The notes under the pieces were generated by a model, which worked only from the letters and a program-made list of their open reading frames with translations, was not told where the DNA came from and did not search any database. Positions 20,805 through 29,744 of a stretch of DNA of 64,000 bases are shown here, piece by piece. A program made the translations under genes and the position numbers. Source of the DNA: Tabrizicola aquatica (GTDB taxonomy: Bacteria > Pseudomonadota > Alphaproteobacteria > Rhodobacterales > Rhodobacteraceae); the NCBI RefSeq assembly GCF_002900975.1, contig NZ_PJON01000002.1:310001-374000 (forward strand). Reading direction: 5' to 3'. The first letter of the stretch is position 1; each line of letters opens with the position of its first letter.

Positions 20805-22404
20805 CCTCCTCGTCTTCGGCAACCTCTTCCTCGGGTTGCTCCAGTTCCGTCGGGTCGACCCAGCCCAGCATCACGCGGGCGGTCATGATCAGGGTTTGCG
20901 CTTCCTCAAGCGACATTTCGAACTTTTCCAGAACGCCTTCGTCCTTCTTGCGCTGGCCATTTTCGGTGGTCCAGCCGCCCGCCAACTCCCAGTCGGCGCA
21001 GGTGGCGAAGTCTTCCAGGGTCTTGATCCCGTCCTTGGCCAGGGCTTCCAGCATCTGCGGGGTCAGCCCCTCGAAGTTGACCAGGCTGTCCTCGACCCCC
21101 ATGGCGCGGGCGTTTTCCAGCGCCTTGGCGTTGGCCGCTTCCAGATAGTCGCGGGCCCGGGCCTGAAGTTCACCGGCGGTACCCTCGTCGAAGCCGTCGA
21201 TCGACAGAAGTTCGTCGATGTCGACGTAAGCCACTTCTTCCAGGTTGGTGAACCCTTCGGAAACCAGAAGCTGGGCCATCATCTCGTCAACGTCCAGCGT
21301 GTCCATGAACAGCTTGGTGCGTTCAGCGAACTCGGCCTGGCGGCGGGCCGATTCTTCGGCCTCGGTCATGATGTCGATATCAAGGCCGGTCAGCTGGCTG
21401 GCGAGGCGCACGTTCTGGCCGCGACGGCCGATGGCGAGGCTGAGTTGCTCATCCGGGACCACGACTTCGATCTTGCCGGCCTCTTCGTCGAAAACGACCT
21501 TCGAGACTTCGGCAGGCTGCAGCGCGTTCACCAAGAACGTCGCGGTGTCTTGGTTCCACGGGATGATGTCGATCTTTTCGCCCTGCAGTTCGTTCACCAC
21601 GGCCTGCACGCGGCTGCCGCGCATACCGACGCAGGCGCCGACGGGGTCGATGGAGTTGTCGTAGCTGATGACGGCGATCTTGGCGCGCGAACCGGGGTCG
21701 CGGGCGACGGCCTTGATCTCGATGATGCCGTCATAGATTTCCGGCACTTCCATCTTGAACAGTTCAGCCATGAACTGCGGGTCGGTGCGCGACAGGAAGA
21801 CCTGCGGGCCGCGCGGCTCGCGGCGGACATCCTTAATGTAGCAGCGGATGCGGTCGCCGATGCGATAGGCTTCGCGGCCGATCTTCTCGTTCCGGCGCAG
21901 GATGCCTTCGCCACGGCCGATATCGACGATGACGTTGCCGTATTCCTCGCGCTTGACGGCGCCGTTGATGATCGTGCCCTTGCGGTCCTTGAATTCCTCG
22001 AACTGGCGGTCACGCTCGGCCTCACGGACCTTTTGCAGGATCACCTGCTTGGCCGATTGCGCGGCGATCCGGCCCAGGTCGACCGGGGGAACCTCGTCGA
22101 TCACCTCGTCGCCAAGCTGCGGGTCGGCCAGATAGGTCTTGGCCTGCTTCACGGTCAGCTGGGCGTGGTGATTCTCGACCGCGTCATCTTCGACCACGGT
22201 GCGGACGCGGGTGAAGGAGGCGCGGCCGGTCTTGCGGTCGATCTTCACGCGGATGTCCATCTCGGCGCCGTAGCGCGACTTGGCGGCACGGGCGAGGCTG
22301 TCCTCCATCGCCTGGACCACCAGTTCCGGGTCGATCATCTTTTCGCGCGCAACGGCTTCGGCGGTCTGCAGAAGCTCCAGCTGGTTTGCGGAGGTGATTG
22401 CCAT
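20794..22404 (-). CDS. nusA: Transcription termination/antitermination protein NusA
   Basis: NusA binds RNA polymerase and modulates pausing, termination and antitermination. The 536-residue protein has the N-terminal polymerase-binding domain, an S1 domain (about residues 135-200), and KH1/KH2 domains (about 230-345) including [21 protein letters not shown] and [18 protein letters not shown]. The C-terminal region holds helix-hairpin-helix-like acidic repeats ([19 protein letters not shown]) and an acidic tail. It follows rimP by 12 bases. NusA is a plausible effector of the hairpin/T-run element in its own operon leader. Confidence 0.97.
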   Translation of the reverse strand: MAITSANQLELLQTAEAVAREKMIDPELVVQAMEDSLARAAKSRYGAEMDIRVKIDRKTGRASFTRVRTVVEDDAVENHHAQLTVKQAKTYLADPQLGDEVIDEVPPVDLGRIAAQSAKQVILQKVREAERDRQFEEFKDRKGTIINGAVKREEYGNVIVDIGRGEGILRRNEKIGREAYRIGDRIRCYIKDVRREPRGPQVFLSRTDPQFMAELFKMEVPEIYDGIIEIKAVARDPGSRAKIAVISYDNSIDPVGACVGMRGSRVQAVVNELQGEKIDIIPWNQDTATFLVNALQPAEVSKVVFDEEAGKIEVVVPDEQLSLAIGRRGQNVRLASQLTGLDIDIMTEAEESARRQAEFAERTKLFMDTLDVDEMMAQLLVSEGFTNLEEVAYVDIDELLSIDGFDEGTAGELQARARDYLEAANAKALENARAMGVEDSLVNFEGLTPQMLEALAKDGIKTLEDFATCADWELAGGWTTENGQRKKDEGVLEKFEMSLEEAQTLIMTARVMLGWVDPTELEQPEEEVAEDEEAEA

Positions 22405-22416
22405 GGGTCGCTCTCC

Positions 22417-23022
22417 CTAGTGTTTCGTCTCGGGGGTGGGCTCGTCGTCCTCGTCCCCATCAAGTTCTTCGATCTCGTCGAACTGGCCATCCGTGGGCTC
22501 GGCCACCTTTTTCTGGCGCAGCATCTCGCTGATCAGTTCGTCGGTCAGGATCAGCTTGGCGTCGGACAGCCAGTCGAACTGCAGGCCGATGGTGACCTCT
22601 TCGCCGCCTTCCTCGATGGTGATCAGGACCTCATCGCCCTCGACCCCCGCCAGATCGCCCTTGAAGCGGCGGCGGCCGTCGATCAGTTCGGTCGTCTCGA
22701 TCCGGGCGTCCCAGCCCTTCCACATCTCGAAGTCCTTGAGGCGGGTAAGCGGCCGGTCGATGCCGGGGGAGGACACCTCCAGCACATAGTTGTCCTCAAG
22801 CGGGTCTTCCACGTCCAGCACGGCCGAAACGGCGGTAGAGATGTCGCCACATTCATCCACGCCGATCCCGCCATCGGGGCGGTCGGCCATGATCTGCAAC
22901 ACACGGGTCTTGCCGCCCATCAGCCGCAGGCGGATGAGTTCGAATCCCAGCCCTTCGATCACCGGGCCGACGATATCGGCAAGGCGGCGGTCGATGGCGG
23001 TTTTGGCGACGAGATCGGTCAT
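22417..23022 (-). CDS. rimP: Ribosome maturation factor RimP
   Basis: RimP is needed for late 30S subunit maturation. The 201-residue protein starts [18 protein letters not shown] at the ATG at 23022. It contains the conserved [35 protein letters not shown] and [14 protein letters not shown] blocks, and ends in an acidic tail ([14 protein letters not shown] in part). The frame is open further upstream, but those codons are not RimP-like and would include the leader hairpin. It is the first gene of the operon. Confidence 0.94.
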   Translation of the reverse strand: MTDLVAKTAIDRRLADIVGPVIEGLGFELIRLRLMGGKTRVLQIMADRPDGGIGVDECGDISTAVSAVLDVEDPLEDNYVLEVSSPGIDRPLTRLKDFEMWKGWDARIETTELIDGRRRFKGDLAGVEGDEVLITIEEGGEEVTIGLQFDWLSDAKLILTDELISEMLRQKKVAEPTDGQFDEIEELDGDEDDEPTPETKH

Positions 23023-23035
23023 GGTATCCAGAAAC

Positions 23036-23060
23036 AAAAAGGCGGACCCAGCGGCCCGCC
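23036..23060 (-). terminator. Hairpin plus T5 in the rimP leader (probable attenuator)
   Basis: On the minus strand, ggcgggcc and ggtccgcc form an 8-bp stem (one G-T pair) around loop gctg, followed by TTTTTG, ending 13 bases before the rimP ATG. This is an intrinsic terminator placed inside the leader of its own operon, the arrangement expected of a transcription attenuator. Confidence 0.65.
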
Positions 23061-23110
23061 CGTGACTTTCGGTAGCTTCAGGTTTGGACCCGGAAGCAGC
23101 TGTTGAAGCG

Positions 23111-23139
23111 CATATACGCTTGCCGACCCGAGTCTGCAA
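23111..23139 (-). promoter_or_regulatory. Predicted rimP-nusA-infB promoter
   Basis: Reading the minus strand, TTGCAG (23139-23134) and TATATG (23116-23111) are spaced exactly 17 bases. The start would lie near 23104, giving a leader of about 82 bases. The leader first forms a GCTTC/GAAGC-based hairpin and then the T-tailed hairpin at 23060-23036. Confidence 0.6.
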
Positions 23140-23278
23140 GTCCTGATGCAACCGGCAAGGGTGGTGGCGCGTTCTGGTCTGGATGTTCACATCTTTGCCC
23201 AGTCCGCGGGGGGCCGTTGCCCCGGTTCGGTCTGCCTGCAATAGTCGGCGAAAGCGCCGGAAAGGATACGATCGCCAA

Positions 23279-25096
23279 ATGCCTGCCGCGGGAATGAAGC
23301 TGTTGCCGGGTGCCCTTGCGGTTGCGCTTGGTCTGTGGCTGTCCGGCGCAGCCGTGGCTCAGGACCGGGTAGCCCTAAGCATCGCAGGCGGGGATGAAGA
23401 TCTGGAGGAGGCGGTCCGCGCCGCCTCGCGCCTTCTGGCGCTGGAGGAACAGGACGCCGTGGCCGCGCAGGACGTGCTGGCGGCCGCGCGGGCGGATTAC
23501 GGTGCGATCCTTTCCGCACTTTACGGGCAGGGGCATTACTCGGGCGTCATCAGCATCCGCCTGGACGGGCGCGAGGCCGCCGAGATCCCCGCGCTGGAGG
23601 TGCCGGCGACGATTCGCAACGTGCAAGTGGTGGTGGACCCCGGTCCGCCGTTCCGCTTTGGCCGCGTGGCGCTGGGTCCGCAGGCTCCCGAGACGAAATT
23701 GCCCGAAGGCTTTCGCCCCGGCGCCACGGCCGAAAGCGGCCTGGTGACCGAGGCGGTGGAGTTGTCGATCCGCGCCTGGCGCGAAGTGGGTCATGCCAAG
23801 GCGCGCATCGCGGCCGAGGAGGTGGTGGCCGACCACGCCGACGCGCGGCTGGACGTGGCGGTGGGGGTCGCCCCCGGCCCGCGCCTGCGCTTTGGTCCGC
23901 TGGCCATCGAGGGCGAACAACGGATGCGCGAGCAGCGGGTGCGCAAGATCGCCGGCCTTCCGGTGGGCGAAACCTTCAGCGAATCCGAACTGCGCCGGGC
24001 CGAAACGCGATTGCGGCGGACGGGCATCTTCGCCTCGGCCAACCTGGTCGAGGATGACGCGATCACCGCGCCCGACCTTCTGGGCATCACCGCGCAGATC
24101 GTGGAACAGAAACCCCGCCGCTATTCGCTGGGGGCCGAGGTCGCCAGCCTGGACGGCGTGTCGCTGACCGGGTCCTGGCTCCACCGCAACCTGCTGGGCG
24201 GGGGCGAGCGTCTGCTGGTCGAGGGCGAGATCACCAATATCGGCGCCGGCACCAGCGGGGTGGACTATGCGCTTGGCGTCTCGCTGGACCGGCCGGCGAC
24301 GCTGACGCCGGATACCACGGCGGGGCTGGTGCTGAACTACAGCCACCTGGACGAGGTGGATTACTTCGCCGACACGGTGGAATTCGGCCTGACCTTTTCG
24401 CACATCTTCTCGGACTCGCTGACCGGGAAGGCGGGTTTGACCTATTCCTATCAGGATGGCCGCGATCCGGGGGGCAGCTTCACCTTTCGCAACCTGTCGC
24501 TGCCGCTGGGGCTGGTCTGGGACCGGCGCGACAGCAAGACCGATGCGAAACGCGGCTTCTACATCGACGCGACGCTGAAGCCGTTCCTGGGCTTTGGCAC
24601 CACCGGATCGGGCGTGCGGGCGACGCTGGACGCGCGCGGCTATCGCAGCCTGGGCGAGGCGGGGCGCTTTGTCATCGCCGCGCGGGCGCAGGCGGGGGGC
24701 ATCTGGGGGCCGACCCTGCTGGAGACGCCGCGCGACCAGCTTTTCTTTTCCGGCGGCGGCGGAACGGTGCGGGGGCAACCCTACCGATCCCTGGGGATCG
24801 CGGTGACGCGGGGCTTTGGGCCAGAGTTCCTGATCGGCGGGCAGTTCTTCGCCGCGGGCTCGTTGGAGTTGCGGGCCAAGGTGACCGACCGGATCGGCGT
24901 GGTGGGCTTTGTCGATGCCGGAACCGTGGGGCTGGACGGGTTGTTTGACGGCGGGGCCGAATCGCATGCCGGCGCGGGCCTGGGGTTGCGCTATGACACC
25001 GGGATCGGACCGATCAGGCTGGACGTGGCCGCGCCGATCTCGGGCAACACGGGCGACGGGGTGCAGGTCTATATCGGCCTGGGGCAGGCGTTCTGA
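23279..25096 (+). CDS. tamA: Outer-membrane translocation/assembly factor TamA (Omp85 family)
   Basis: TamA is an Omp85-family barrel that works with inner-membrane TamB in outer-membrane protein insertion and envelope lipid homeostasis. The 605-residue protein has a signal peptide (ending GAAVAQDR) and POTRA-like repeats at about residues 30-275 ([19 protein letters not shown] closes one). A 16-strand-type barrel occupies the C-terminal half, with the [18 protein letters not shown] block typical of Omp85 proteins and a terminal Phe. The start at 23279 has AAAGGA 12 bases upstream; an ATG at 23294 is an alternative. The stop overlaps the tamB start (TGATG). Confidence 0.9.
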   Translation: MPAAGMKLLPGALAVALGLWLSGAAVAQDRVALSIAGGDEDLEEAVRAASRLLALEEQDAVAAQDVLAAARADYGAILSALYGQGHYSGVISIRLDGREAAEIPALEVPATIRNVQVVVDPGPPFRFGRVALGPQAPETKLPEGFRPGATAESGLVTEAVELSIRAWREVGHAKARIAAEEVVADHADARLDVAVGVAPGPRLRFGPLAIEGEQRMREQRVRKIAGLPVGETFSESELRRAETRLRRTGIFASANLVEDDAITAPDLLGITAQIVEQKPRRYSLGAEVASLDGVSLTGSWLHRNLLGGGERLLVEGEITNIGAGTSGVDYALGVSLDRPATLTPDTTAGLVLNYSHLDEVDYFADTVEFGLTFSHIFSDSLTGKAGLTYSYQDGRDPGGSFTFRNLSLPLGLVWDRRDSKTDAKRGFYIDATLKPFLGFGTTGSGVRATLDARGYRSLGEAGRFVIAARAQAGGIWGPTLLETPRDQLFFSGGGGTVRGQPYRSLGIAVTRGFGPEFLIGGQFFAAGSLELRAKVTDRIGVVGFVDAGTVGLDGLFDGGAESHAGAGLGLRYDTGIGPIRLDVAAPISGNTGDGVQVYIGLGQAF

Positions 25097-28000
25097 TGCT
25101 GCGCCGGGTGCTTCTGCTGGGCCTTCTCGCCACCCCTGCCCTTGCGCAAGAGGACGACCGTGGCTACCTGACCGCCTTCCTGGAGGACAACCTGTCCGAC
25201 GCCGGGCGGCAGGTGACGATCACCGGGTTCGAGGGTGCGCTATCCTCACGCGCGACGATCCAGTCGCTGACCATCGCGGACGATGCCGGCATCTGGCTGA
25301 CGCTGAACGACGTGACGCTGGACTGGAGCCGCTCATCCCTGCTGTCGGGGGCGCTGGTCGTCTCGGAACTGTCGGCGGGCGAAATTCTGGTGGCGCGCGT
25401 GCCGGATACCGGCGACAGCGCGGTCCCCAGCCCAGAGGCCAGCGGCTTTCGCCTGCCGGATCTGCCGGTTTCGGTCGAGATTGGCCGGATCGCGGCCGAT
25501 CGGATCGTGCTGGATGAAACGGTGCTGGGCCAGCCCGTCGAAGGCAGCCTGGAGGCCGCCGCGACGCTGATCGATGGCGAGGGCACGGCGACGCTGGACC
25601 TGTTGCGCTCAAACGGCGCCGAGGGAGAGATCCGGCTGGATGCCAGCTTTTCCAACACGTCTGGGCAGTTGTCCGTCGATTTGCGCGCCAAGGAAGCCGC
25701 AGGTGGGCTGGTCGTCACCGCGCTGAACATCCCCGATGCCCCGGCCGCCGAACTGGAGTTGACCGGCTCTGGCCCGCTGGAGGATTTCGCGGCCGACCTG
25801 CGGCTGGCAACGGATGGCGAAGAGCGGCTGGCGGGAACCATCACCCTGACCGGGGCCGAAGATGGGGCTTACCGCCTGTGGGCAGATGTGGCCGGCAACC
25901 TGGCGCCCTTGCTGCTGCCGCAATACGTGGACTTTTTCGGCAATCAGGTGGCGCTGAAGCTTGATGCCACACGCTCGGCCCTGGGCAGTCTGCGGGTGGA
26001 TGCCTTGGACCTGCAGGCGCGGTCGTTGGTCCTTGAAGGCCAGATGAACCTGGCCCCGGACGGGCTGGTGGAAAGTCTGGACGTGACTGGCACGCTCGCC
26101 TCGCCCGATGGCGCGCCGGTGCTGCTGCCGCTGGGCGAGGTGCCGACGCGGCTGGACCGGGCCGAGTTCCGGCTGGCGGCGGAAAGCGGCGACCGGGCAG
26201 GCTGGCGCGGCGAGGTCACGCTGGCGGGGCTGGAGTGGAGCGACCTGCGGCTGGGCAACGCGCGGTTGGCCGGGTCGGGCCGGGTCGCGCGGACTCCGGC
26301 CGGGAACAGCCTGGGGGGCACGCTGAACCTGGCGCTGCGCGATCTTGTGCTTGCCGATCCGGGGCTGGCGGCGGCGCTGGGGCCAAAGCTTGAAGGCGCG
26401 CTGAAATTCCACCTGCTGGAGGGGGGCGATCTGCGGCTGTCCGATCTGGCGATCACCGGCACGGATTACGGGCTGGCGGGACAGTTGTCCGTCGCGGGCC
26501 TGGACGAAGGTCTGCGCACCAGCGGGCGGATCACCGTCACGGCGGCGGACCTGTCGCGATTCTCGGCCCTGGCTGGGCGGCAGATCGGTGGCAGCGGGAC
26601 GATCGTGGCCGATGGCGCGGCTGGACTGCTTTCGGGCGAGATTGACGGGCGGATCGACGTGCAGGCACAGGACCTGCAACTTGGGATCGCCGCCCTGGAC
26701 CGGCTGCTGACCGGGCAGGCGACGGCGGGTCTATCGCTGCTGCGGGATGAAACCGGGACCACCCTGCGCGCGTTGACGCTGGCCGCGCGCAGCCTGGCGC
26801 TGGACGCCTCGGGCACCATCGCGACCGAGGGGTCGGACTTGACCGGGCGGCTGGAGGTCGGTGACCTTGCCGATCTGGGGCCCGGGTTTGGCGGGCGCGT
26901 CAGCCTGGACGTGGGCTTTCGCGGAACGCCCGAAGCGGGGGCGCTGACGGCCGAGGGCGAGGGTCAGTCGATCCGAATCGGCAATGACGAGGTGGACAGG
27001 CTGCTGGCCGGGGCCAGCCGTCTGGGCTTTGCCGGGCAACTGCGGGACGGACGGCTGCTGATCGACCGGGCCAGCATTGCGAACCCGCAGCTTGACGCCA
27101 CTGCGACGGCCGAGGGGGACAGCATCCCCCGGCGGCTGAACCTGACGGGGCGGCTGGCGGATGTCGGGCTGATCCTGTCGGATTTCAGCGGCCCGGTGAC
27201 GCTGACTGGGACCGCCACCCAGGATGGCAGCGGGACTGACCTGTCGGTGGCGGTGCGGGGTCCCGGCGGGATCGACGCACGGGTCGCGGGGCGGATCGCG
27301 GCGGGCTTTGGTGCCGGTGATCTGACGATCACCGGCACCGGGCGGGCGGGGCTGGCGAACGTCATCCTGTCCCCCCGCGCCGTGGATGGTGCGGTCTCGT
27401 ATGACCTGCGGCTGAACGGTCCGCTTCGGCTGGCCTCGCTCTCCGGGCGGATCACCCTGTCGGACGGGCGGGCGACCGACCCCGACCTTGGCCTGGCGCT
27501 GGAGGGCGTGCAGGCCATGGCGCAATTGGAGGGCGGGCGGGCGCAAGTATCGCTGACCGGCCGCCCCTCGACCGGGGGGCAAGTGCGGGTGGATGGGCCG
27601 GTCAGCCTGACCCCGCCCTTCCCCGCCGACCTGACCGTCGCGCTGGCCGGCGTCCGCATCTATGACCCGGAGCTTTACGACGCCATCCTTGACGGCGCGC
27701 TTACGATCAGCGGCCCGCTGCTAGGTGGGGCGCTGGTCGCCGGCAGACTTGACCTGCGCGAGGCCGAATTGCGCGTGCCTTCGACGGGGTTCACCTCGGC
27801 CGCAGCCTTGCTGGACATCCGGCACCGGAACGAACCCGCCGCCGTGCGCGACACGCGGCGGAAGGCCGGGCTTTTGAACGAAGGCGGCGGCGCGGGTGGC
27901 ACGGGCAGCGAGCGGCCCTTCCGGCTGGACCTGACCATCACCGCGCCGAACCAGATCTTCCTGCGCGGCAGGGGAATTGACGCAGAACTGGGGGGCGAGA

Positions 28001-28611
28001 TCCGGCTGACCGGCACAAGTGCGGCCGTCATCCCCTCCGGTGCTTTCCAACTGGTGCGGGGGCGGATCGACATTCTGGGCAAGCGCCTGACCCTGTCCCG
28101 CGCCGACCTGGAGCTGGAGGGCAGTTTCACCCCGCTGATCCGCATCTCGGCCAGTTCCGAGAACGACGGGATCATCAGCTATGTGAACGTGGATGGCCCG
28201 GCCGACGATCCGGTGGTGACCTTCACCTCGACCCCCGATCTGCCGCAGGAGGAAGTGCTGTCGCAGCTTTTGTTCGGCCGTGGGCTGGAGAATCTGTCGC
28301 CGTTGCAGGCGCTGCAACTGGCCAATGCGGTGGCCACGCTGGCCGGGCGCGGCGGCGAGGGGCTGGTGAACCGGCTGCGGCAGGGCTTCGGACTGGACGA
28401 TCTGGACATCACCACCGCCGACGACGGCTCGACCGCGTTGCGGGCGGGGAAGTACCTGTCCGAGAACGTTTATACCGAGGTCGAGATCGGGCAGGGCGGG
28501 TCCAGCCGGATCAACCTGAACCTCGACCTGCGCGAGGGTGTGACACTGAAAGGCCGCATCGGCGAGGATGGCGAAACCGGTGTCGGCATCTTCATCGAAC
28601 GGGACTATTGA
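25096..28611 (+). CDS. tamB: Translocation and assembly module protein TamB (AsmA-like bridge)
   Basis: TamB spans the periplasm as a long beta-taco groove and partners TamA. The 1171-residue protein consists mostly of repetitive amphipathic beta-strand sequence rich in Gly, Leu, Ala and Asp. The C-terminal DUF490/TamB domain (about residues 830-1171) contains FTSTPDLPQEEVLSQLLFGR and ends GVGIFIERDY. The N-terminus (LRRVLLLGLLATPALAQEDD) looks like a cleavable signal peptide rather than the usual membrane anchor. Translation is coupled to tamA through the one-base TGATG overlap, and a hairpin follows the stop. Confidence 0.9.
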   Translation: MLRRVLLLGLLATPALAQEDDRGYLTAFLEDNLSDAGRQVTITGFEGALSSRATIQSLTIADDAGIWLTLNDVTLDWSRSSLLSGALVVSELSAGEILVARVPDTGDSAVPSPEASGFRLPDLPVSVEIGRIAADRIVLDETVLGQPVEGSLEAAATLIDGEGTATLDLLRSNGAEGEIRLDASFSNTSGQLSVDLRAKEAAGGLVVTALNIPDAPAAELELTGSGPLEDFAADLRLATDGEERLAGTITLTGAEDGAYRLWADVAGNLAPLLLPQYVDFFGNQVALKLDATRSALGSLRVDALDLQARSLVLEGQMNLAPDGLVESLDVTGTLASPDGAPVLLPLGEVPTRLDRAEFRLAAESGDRAGWRGEVTLAGLEWSDLRLGNARLAGSGRVARTPAGNSLGGTLNLALRDLVLADPGLAAALGPKLEGALKFHLLEGGDLRLSDLAITGTDYGLAGQLSVAGLDEGLRTSGRITVTAADLSRFSALAGRQIGGSGTIVADGAAGLLSGEIDGRIDVQAQDLQLGIAALDRLLTGQATAGLSLLRDETGTTLRALTLAARSLALDASGTIATEGSDLTGRLEVGDLADLGPGFGGRVSLDVGFRGTPEAGALTAEGEGQSIRIGNDEVDRLLAGASRLGFAGQLRDGRLLIDRASIANPQLDATATAEGDSIPRRLNLTGRLADVGLILSDFSGPVTLTGTATQDGSGTDLSVAVRGPGGIDARVAGRIAAGFGAGDLTITGTGRAGLANVILSPRAVDGAVSYDLRLNGPLRLASLSGRITLSDGRATDPDLGLALEGVQAMAQLEGGRAQVSLTGRPSTGGQVRVDGPVSLTPPFPADLTVALAGVRIYDPELYDAILDGALTISGPLLGGALVAGRLDLREAELRVPSTGFTSAAALLDIRHRNEPAAVRDTRRKAGLLNEGGGAGGTGSERPFRLDLTITAPNQIFLRGRGIDAELGGEIRLTGTSAAVIPSGAFQLVRGRIDILGKRLTLSRADLELEGSFTPLIRISASSENDGIISYVNVDGPADDPVVTFTSTPDLPQEEVLSQLLFGRGLENLSPLQALQLANAVATLAGRGGEGLVNRLRQGFGLDDLDITTADDGSTALRAGKYLSENVYTEVEIGQGGSSRINLNLDLREGVTLKGRIGEDGETGVGIFIERDY

Positions 28612-28617
28612 AAGCAG

Positions 28618-28643
28618 ACAGCCCGCCGGTTAGGGCGGGCTGT
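28618..28643. terminator. Hairpin terminator after tamB
   Basis: Ten-bp arms acagcccgcc / ggcgggctgt surround loop ggttag. The element lies between the convergent tamB and the small exported protein gene. No long T run follows on either strand, so efficiency is uncertain. Confidence 0.65.
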
Positions 28644-28668
28644 AGCAGGAACTTCTGGGCCGCTGGCC

Positions 28669-28881
28669 TTACTGCGGCTCAACCTCTTCATCATCATCGC
28701 CGCCGCAAAGCGCGACGCACAGGATGATCGGGATCAAGAGCAGCGGCAGGATGCCAGCCGAAGAGGCCGGACGCTCTTCCACAACGGGAACCTCTTCCTC
28801 GACCACAACAATTGGTCCGCCGGCAAAAGCTGCCGAGGCGAGGAGCGACGATGCAAGAACACTGGCTACGAGTTTCTTCAT
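28669..28881 (-). CDS. Tiny exported/membrane protein with Val/Glu-rich and acidic segments
   Basis: The 70-residue product starts MKKLVASVLASSLLASAAFA (a signal peptide), then VVVEEEVPVVEERP, a hydrophobic helix ILPLLLIPIILCVALC, and an acidic tail GGDDDEEVEPQ. It may remain as a single-pass membrane peptide after cleavage. The start has an excellent ribosome site (AGGAGGG, five bases before the ATG), which argues for strong expression. I do not recognise a family. It is monocistronic, convergent with tamB. Confidence 0.7.
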   Translation of the reverse strand: MKKLVASVLASSLLASAAFAGGPIVVVEEEVPVVEERPASSAGILPLLLIPIILCVALCGGDDDEEVEPQ

Positions 28882-29066
28882 TCCAACCCTCCTGAAATTG
28901 GTCTTCAACGGGTCAAGGCTAACATCAACCCACGACGCAACCAAACCTGGCAACACCATTTGGGGTTGTAGAGGCCCGGAATCAGCCAAGAAATCCCTCC
29001 GGCAGACCGATTCCGTTGCATACGGGATACAGGGCGACTTCGGCGGCGGTTCGGTGGCGGACCGAA

Positions 29067-29744
29067 TCAGTCCACCACCCGCTCAAAGTCGATGTAACCG
29101 GTCATGCCGCTGGCCCATTGCCGGGACTTGCGGATGCTGGAACCTTCGATCCAGTATTCGTTGGTCACCGTGCCTTGCGGACGCTGGCATTCCTCGGTCA
29201 CGCGCGTAACAGAATGGGCACGCTCGAAAATGGTGATGCTTTCGCGGCCCTTGACGTCAACCGTGCAGTCATAGGTCCGCCGGGTGGAACTGTCGTCCTG
29301 GCCCAGGAAATAGTAGACGCGCTGGTGCGTGCCGCCGTCCCGCATCAACTGACCCACGCTGGGCACCCGTGCCGACATCAGGTCGGGGCCAAGGCCGCGG
29401 GTCTGGATCAAGACGCCGTTCTGCAAGCTGAAGGTGGTGCCATCCGTCGTGGACCAGGTCACCACAGGGCCCTTCTGGTCGGTGATCGTGACCAGCGCAT
29501 CCGCCCCACGCGTCGGGATCACCGCGCGCAGGATTGGGATACCGTACTTCTCGACATCAGCGCGGGTGGGCGGCGCGGGGGCCTTGGCCTCGCCTCCGGC
29601 GCGGCGGGCGGCAACCCGGGACACGGTGGCCTTGGCCAAGGTGCCCACCGCTGCGCCCAGGGGCGAAGGTTCGGACTTTTCGCTGCCGCAAGCGGCCAGC
29701 AGGGCGAGGGCGGCGCAGGCCGCGACAAGTCTGGACATGGGCAT
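29067..29744 (-). CDS. YjbF/GfcB-family lipoprotein
   Basis: The 225-residue protein starts in an ATGA overlap with the yjbH stop. A lipoprotein signal with lipobox LLAAC is followed by a periplasmic domain containing YGIPILRAVIPTRGADALV, the TWSTTDGTTFSLQNGVLIQTRGLG region and TYDCTVDVKGRESI. These match the YjbF/GfcB family of outer-membrane lipoproteins encoded with exopolysaccharide secretion genes. It lies directly downstream of the YjbH homologue, as in yjbEFGH and gfc operons, though the small E and G partners are absent here. A short hairpin (ttcggt/accgaa) lies right after the stop. Confidence 0.8.
   Translation of the reverse strand: MPMSRLVAACAALALLAACGSEKSEPSPLGAAVGTLAKATVSRVAARRAGGEAKAPAPPTRADVEKYGIPILRAVIPTRGADALVTITDQKGPVVTWSTTDGTTFSLQNGVLIQTRGLGPDLMSARVPSVGQLMRDGGTHQRVYYFLGQDDSSTRRTYDCTVDVKGRESITIFERAHSVTRVTEECQRPQGTVTNEYWIEGSSIRKSRQWASGMTGYIDFERVVD

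Noticed and set aside
23081-23130. A GGACCCGGAAGCAGC segment resembling the conserved loop of signal-recognition-particle RNA
   Set aside because: The required GGAA-loop and asymmetric internal-loop arrangement are absent, and the segment fits the rimP leader hairpins on the other strand.
23023-23241. A longer RimP starting about 70 codons upstream
   Set aside because: The extra codons cover the predicted promoter and attenuator and are not RimP-like.
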